This document shows positions 12,687 through 14,821 of a stretch of 14,821 bases of DNA, in pieces (the stretch's first letter is position 1; each line of letters starts with the position of its first letter). A model generated the notes under the pieces. It was not told where the DNA came from. It worked only from the letters and a program-made list of their open reading frames with translations, and searched no databases. Source of the stretch: Candidatus Methylomirabilota bacterium (GTDB lineage Bacteria; Methylomirabilota; Methylomirabilia; Methylomirabilales; CSP1-5); the NCBI GenBank assembly GCA_023249165.1, contig JAHFDE010000025.1, forward strand, positions 3,113 to 17,933. The letters run 5' to 3'. Made by a program: the position numbers and the translations under genes.

Positions 12687-13457
12687 ATGACGGCTTTGTT
12701 ACCGATAATTGCCCTGGTGGGGATCCTATCAGGCTGGATCGTAGGTGCCTCTGCTGCGGGTTGGGGGGCTTTGAGTGTGCCGCTGCTGATCCTGCTGGGG
12801 GTCGAGCCGCTAGTCGCGATCAGCTCAAGCCTCCTCGCTTCCATCCTCCTCAGCCTTTTGGGAGGGATGAGCCATTGGCGCTATGACCCATCTCGGGTGG
12901 CTGGTCTACCGGCACTCCTCCTGGGAGGCGTGGGAGGGGCCTTCGTGGGGAGCCTAGTAAGCCCCACCCTGCCAGGACCGATCCTGAAACTCTTGATCGG
13001 TGTGACCACCCTCATCATGGGCCTTCTCACCCTCGTCAGGCAGAACGGCTGTGGCCTGGAGGACCCCATTGACCTCAAAGCCGAAAAATGGCAACAGAGG
13101 CGCCCTGCCATTTTTGGCATTGGCGCGGTGGCCGGGGCATCGGCGGGTGCCTTCGGTACCGGTTGGGGCCCCATCGGAGTCACATTGCTTATCTGGGCAG
13201 GCATTCCTCCCCATACGGTCATCGGTTCCTCCCTGATGTGTCGAACGCTGGTGGCGGGTACTGCCAGCATTTCGTATCTCCTGGGGTCAGATCTCTTCAG
13301 ATGGGAGGTCTTCCTTCCCCTCTTCCTGTCGGGCGCAGGTGGGGTATTGCTGGGTGTCCGGACTTCAAACGGGCTTTCTCCGAGACGCCTGCGAAAGTTT
13401 CTCGGTGGCGTGGTGAGTCTTCTCGGTGCCATCACCATCGCCAAATATTTTGTCTAA
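12687..13457 (+). CDS. TauE/SafE-family membrane permease (sulfite/sulfur compound exporter or importer)
   Basis: The 256-residue protein is almost wholly hydrophobic, with about eight membrane segments in two related halves. Each half carries the family signature: ASAAGWGALSVPLLILLG at 22-38 with SSSLLASIL, and FGTGWGPIGVTLLIWAG at 156-172 with IGSSL. TauE/SafE proteins move sulfite, sulfoacetate, thiosulfate-type and other organic anions; direction and substrate cannot be read from sequence. The ATG at 12687 lies 4 bases after the previous stop, with GGAG at 12676-12679. In this locus it could export excess sulfite formed when rhodaneses split thiosulfate (thiosulfate gives sulfane sulfur plus sulfite), or serve as a second uptake route. 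The first is my preferred reading but is inference. Confidence 0.9.
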   Translation: MTALLPIIALVGILSGWIVGASAAGWGALSVPLLILLGVEPLVAISSSLLASILLSLLGGMSHWRYDPSRVAGLPALLLGGVGGAFVGSLVSPTLPGPILKLLIGVTTLIMGLLTLVRQNGCGLEDPIDLKAEKWQQRRPAIFGIGAVAGASAGAFGTGWGPIGVTLLIWAGIPPHTVIGSSLMCRTLVAGTASISYLLGSDLFRWEVFLPLFLSGAGGVLLGVRTSNGLSPRRLRKFLGGVVSLLGAITIAKYFV

Positions 13458-13514
13458 GGAGCATTGGAGATCGAAAACGAGAAGTCGGTGGCGGTTGGAG
13501 AAGAAGGTCTACCG

Positions 13515-14447
13515 ATGAGGCTCAAGGGCCTGACAGTGGCGGTCACGGGGAGCCGAAGGGCGTCTGAGCTGGCGCAGCTCATTACCAACCTGGGCGGGGT
13601 CCCGTACGTGGCCCCGACGGTCGGGATCGAAGTCCATGCGGATGCGGATCGCGAGACGGAAGGGCTGATCCAGGACATCCTCGGCCGCGAGATCCACTAC
13701 GCAATCTTCATGACGGGGCCGGGGGTCTATCGCCTGATGTCGACGGCCGAGCGCCTCGGCGTCGGTCAGGAGGTGGTCGAAGTCCTGAACCGCACCCAGG
13801 TTATCGCGAGAAGCCAGAAGCCGCAGAAGGTCCTGGAGAAGTATGGGGTCCGCGTATCGCTGGTCCCTGCTGACAACACCTCCGAGGGGATCGCGGCCGA
13901 GATGGTGAAGCGCGACGTGCAGGGCAAGGAGGTTGCCGTTCTCTGGCACGGAAATTCGCACGCGGGGCTGCGGGAAACCCTGCACCGGCAGGGGGCCACG
14001 GTCTACGAGGCGGTGACGTATCGGTATTCGCTCGAGCTCGAAGAGCGGGGAGCGGCGGTCCTGGCAGCGGTGGGTTTCAAATCGTTGCCCCCGGAGGAGC
14101 ATCGGATCCTGAAACTGATCCACGATCTCGGCCAGGGAAAGATTGACGTGATCACGTTCACCAGCCCGCCGTCGGCCCGGAACCTCTTCCGGTTCGCGGA
14201 AGCGCACGGGCTGGACGATGAGGTTCGCCGCGCCCTGCACGAGACAGTGGTCGTCGTGGCCGTGGGCCCGCCGACGCGGCGGGCACTCGAGGAGCATGGC
14301 ATCCAGGTTGATGTGATGCCGGAGGTCTATAAGCTCGGCCCGATGATGAGAGCTACCGTCGATTATCTGGCGCAAGACCGCTCCGACAGGCGCAAACGGG
14401 CGCTCGAGACGATGCGACCTGAGTCCGTTGCGGATCAAAGGGAATAA
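13515..14447 (+). CDS. hemD: Uroporphyrinogen-III synthase (HemD)
   Basis: HemD closes hydroxymethylbilane with inversion of ring D to give uroporphyrinogen III, the branch point to haem, sirohaem and cobalamin. The start at the ATG at 13515 (AGAAGG at 13502-13507) gives 310 residues and the usual opening LKGLTVAVTGSRRASELAQLI. The two-lobed fold is visible: IFMTGPGV in the first lobe, VIARSQKPQKVLEKYGV, then DVITFTSPPSARNLFRF and VVAVGPPTRRALEEHGI in the second. An in-frame TTG at 13464 would add 17 unconserved residues; its ribosome site is only two bases away, so I reject it. Length is somewhat above the usual 250-270. It follows tauE by 57 bases. A link with the sulfur genes could be sirohaem for sulfite reductase, but no sulfite reductase is present in the window. 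Confidence 0.92.
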   Translation: MRLKGLTVAVTGSRRASELAQLITNLGGVPYVAPTVGIEVHADADRETEGLIQDILGREIHYAIFMTGPGVYRLMSTAERLGVGQEVVEVLNRTQVIARSQKPQKVLEKYGVRVSLVPADNTSEGIAAEMVKRDVQGKEVAVLWHGNSHAGLRETLHRQGATVYEAVTYRYSLELEERGAAVLAAVGFKSLPPEEHRILKLIHDLGQGKIDVITFTSPPSARNLFRFAEAHGLDDEVRRALHETVVVVAVGPPTRRALEEHGIQVDVMPEVYKLGPMMRATVDYLAQDRSDRRKRALETMRPESVADQRE

Positions 14448-14480
14448 CCGAGAGGTATCACCTGCGTCGATCACAACAAC

Positions 14481-14500
14481 ACTATTCTAGCGCGGATAGT
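14481..14500. promoter_or_regulatory. Small inverted repeat, possible operator
   Basis: ACTATTC (14481-14487) pairs with GGATAGT (14494-14500), 7 bp with one G-U as RNA, around the loop TAGCGC. It lies in the 85-base gap between hemD and the last gene. No T-run follows, so it is not an intrinsic terminator. An operator for the downstream gene is possible. Confidence 0.3.
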
Positions 14501-14532
14501 ATTCACGCGAAGAAGGACATTGGACCCAGGCC

Positions 14533-14821
14533 ATGAAAGAGATCAATCCCAATTTACGGACGCCTCTGGAGCATCTTTCTAAGAACGAACATGCGAAGCT
14601 GGCGTCAAACTGGATCCGCGGAAATCTCTCTCAGGATTTCCGGGATACCTCTGTAGCCGATATTTCGTGGGAATCTGAGCAGCTTGCCAAATCTCACGGC
14701 ATTTACCTTGAATGGAACCGGGCCAAGACAGGCAAAGAAAAAGAATGGATGTACATGATTAGAATCACCATTCCTGGGGGAGGTCCCATCACCCGGGGAC
14801 AATGGATGGTGTTGGACGAAT
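14533..14821 (+). CDS. Hypothetical protein, 3'-truncated by the window edge
   Basis: An ATG at 14533 opens 96 codons without a stop up to the window end; in-frame TAG at 14497 closes the frame upstream. The protein begins MKEINPNLRTPLEHLSKNEH and is hydrophilic, with many Lys, Glu, Asn and Trp residues (SWESEQLAKSHGIYLEW, KEWMYMIRITIPGGGP). No family is recognised, and no signal peptide or membrane segment is seen. No good ribosome site precedes the ATG. The base composition is visibly more AT-rich, with codon choice unlike the sulfur genes (TCT, AAT, GAA, ATT common), so it may be of different origin. It is probably not part of the sulfur transcript. Confidence 0.5.
   Translation, partial: MKEINPNLRTPLEHLSKNEHAKLASNWIRGNLSQDFRDTSVADISWESEQLAKSHGIYLEWNRAKTGKEKEWMYMIRITIPGGGPITRGQWMVLDE

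Overview
The window is ordinary chromosomal DNA from a GC-rich (roughly 60 %) Gram-negative-type bacterium. The proteins carry Sec-type signal peptides, and the gaps between genes hold short degenerate palindromic repeats. Gene content and style would fit an NC10/Methylomirabilota- or Rokubacteria-like lineage. That placement is a guess from general experience; no rRNA or tRNA is present to test it.

Left arm (1-2917, minus strand): a purine cluster purN-purH-purD, with purD cut by the window edge. A 360-base divergent control region (2918-3277) separates it from everything else.

Main block (3278-14447, all plus strand, mostly short gaps): a large sulfur-assimilation locus. In order it encodes an Rrf2/CymR-like regulator; CysK; a sulfur-carrier (CysO-type) domain fused to a MoeB/ThiF E1 enzyme; a YeeE/YedE thiosulfate-type transporter interrupted by one in-frame UGA; an exported two-domain rhodanese; a TusA-like protein; an exported YVTN beta-propeller; a CysO-CysM fusion; a Mec-type JAMM protease; a cytosolic CysA2/SseA-like rhodanese; a single-domain rhodanese with an unrecognised C-terminal domain; a TauE/SafE permease; and HemD. 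A 3'-truncated gene of unknown function follows at 14533.

How it may work (inference from named families): thiosulfate or a similar sulfane-sulfur compound is handled by the exported rhodanese and brought in by YeeE. Sulfur then passes through TusA and the cytosolic rhodaneses to the C-terminal Gly-Gly of a CysO-type carrier, which the MoeB domain activates. CysM uses the carrier thiocarboxylate to make carrier-cysteine, and Mec frees cysteine. This is the Mycobacterium CysO/MoeZ/CysM/Mec route, but rearranged: both carrier domains are fused to the N-termini of their client enzymes, with Gly-Gly followed directly by Ala, and no free-standing carrier gene is present.

The most striking point is at 6263-6265. 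A UGA stands exactly where the YeeE family has its second essential cysteine. It is followed, at the spacing of the classic E. coli fdhF element, by a 5-bp lower stem, an internal loop and an 8-bp upper stem capped by GGUCC. I read this as a selenocysteine codon with a bacterial SECIS, giving a 325-residue selenoprotein transporter, not two broken genes. A second regulatory signal is a 23-base motif shared (18/23) between the regulator's own upstream region and the region before the cytosolic rhodanese gene; it is a candidate operator for the locus regulator.
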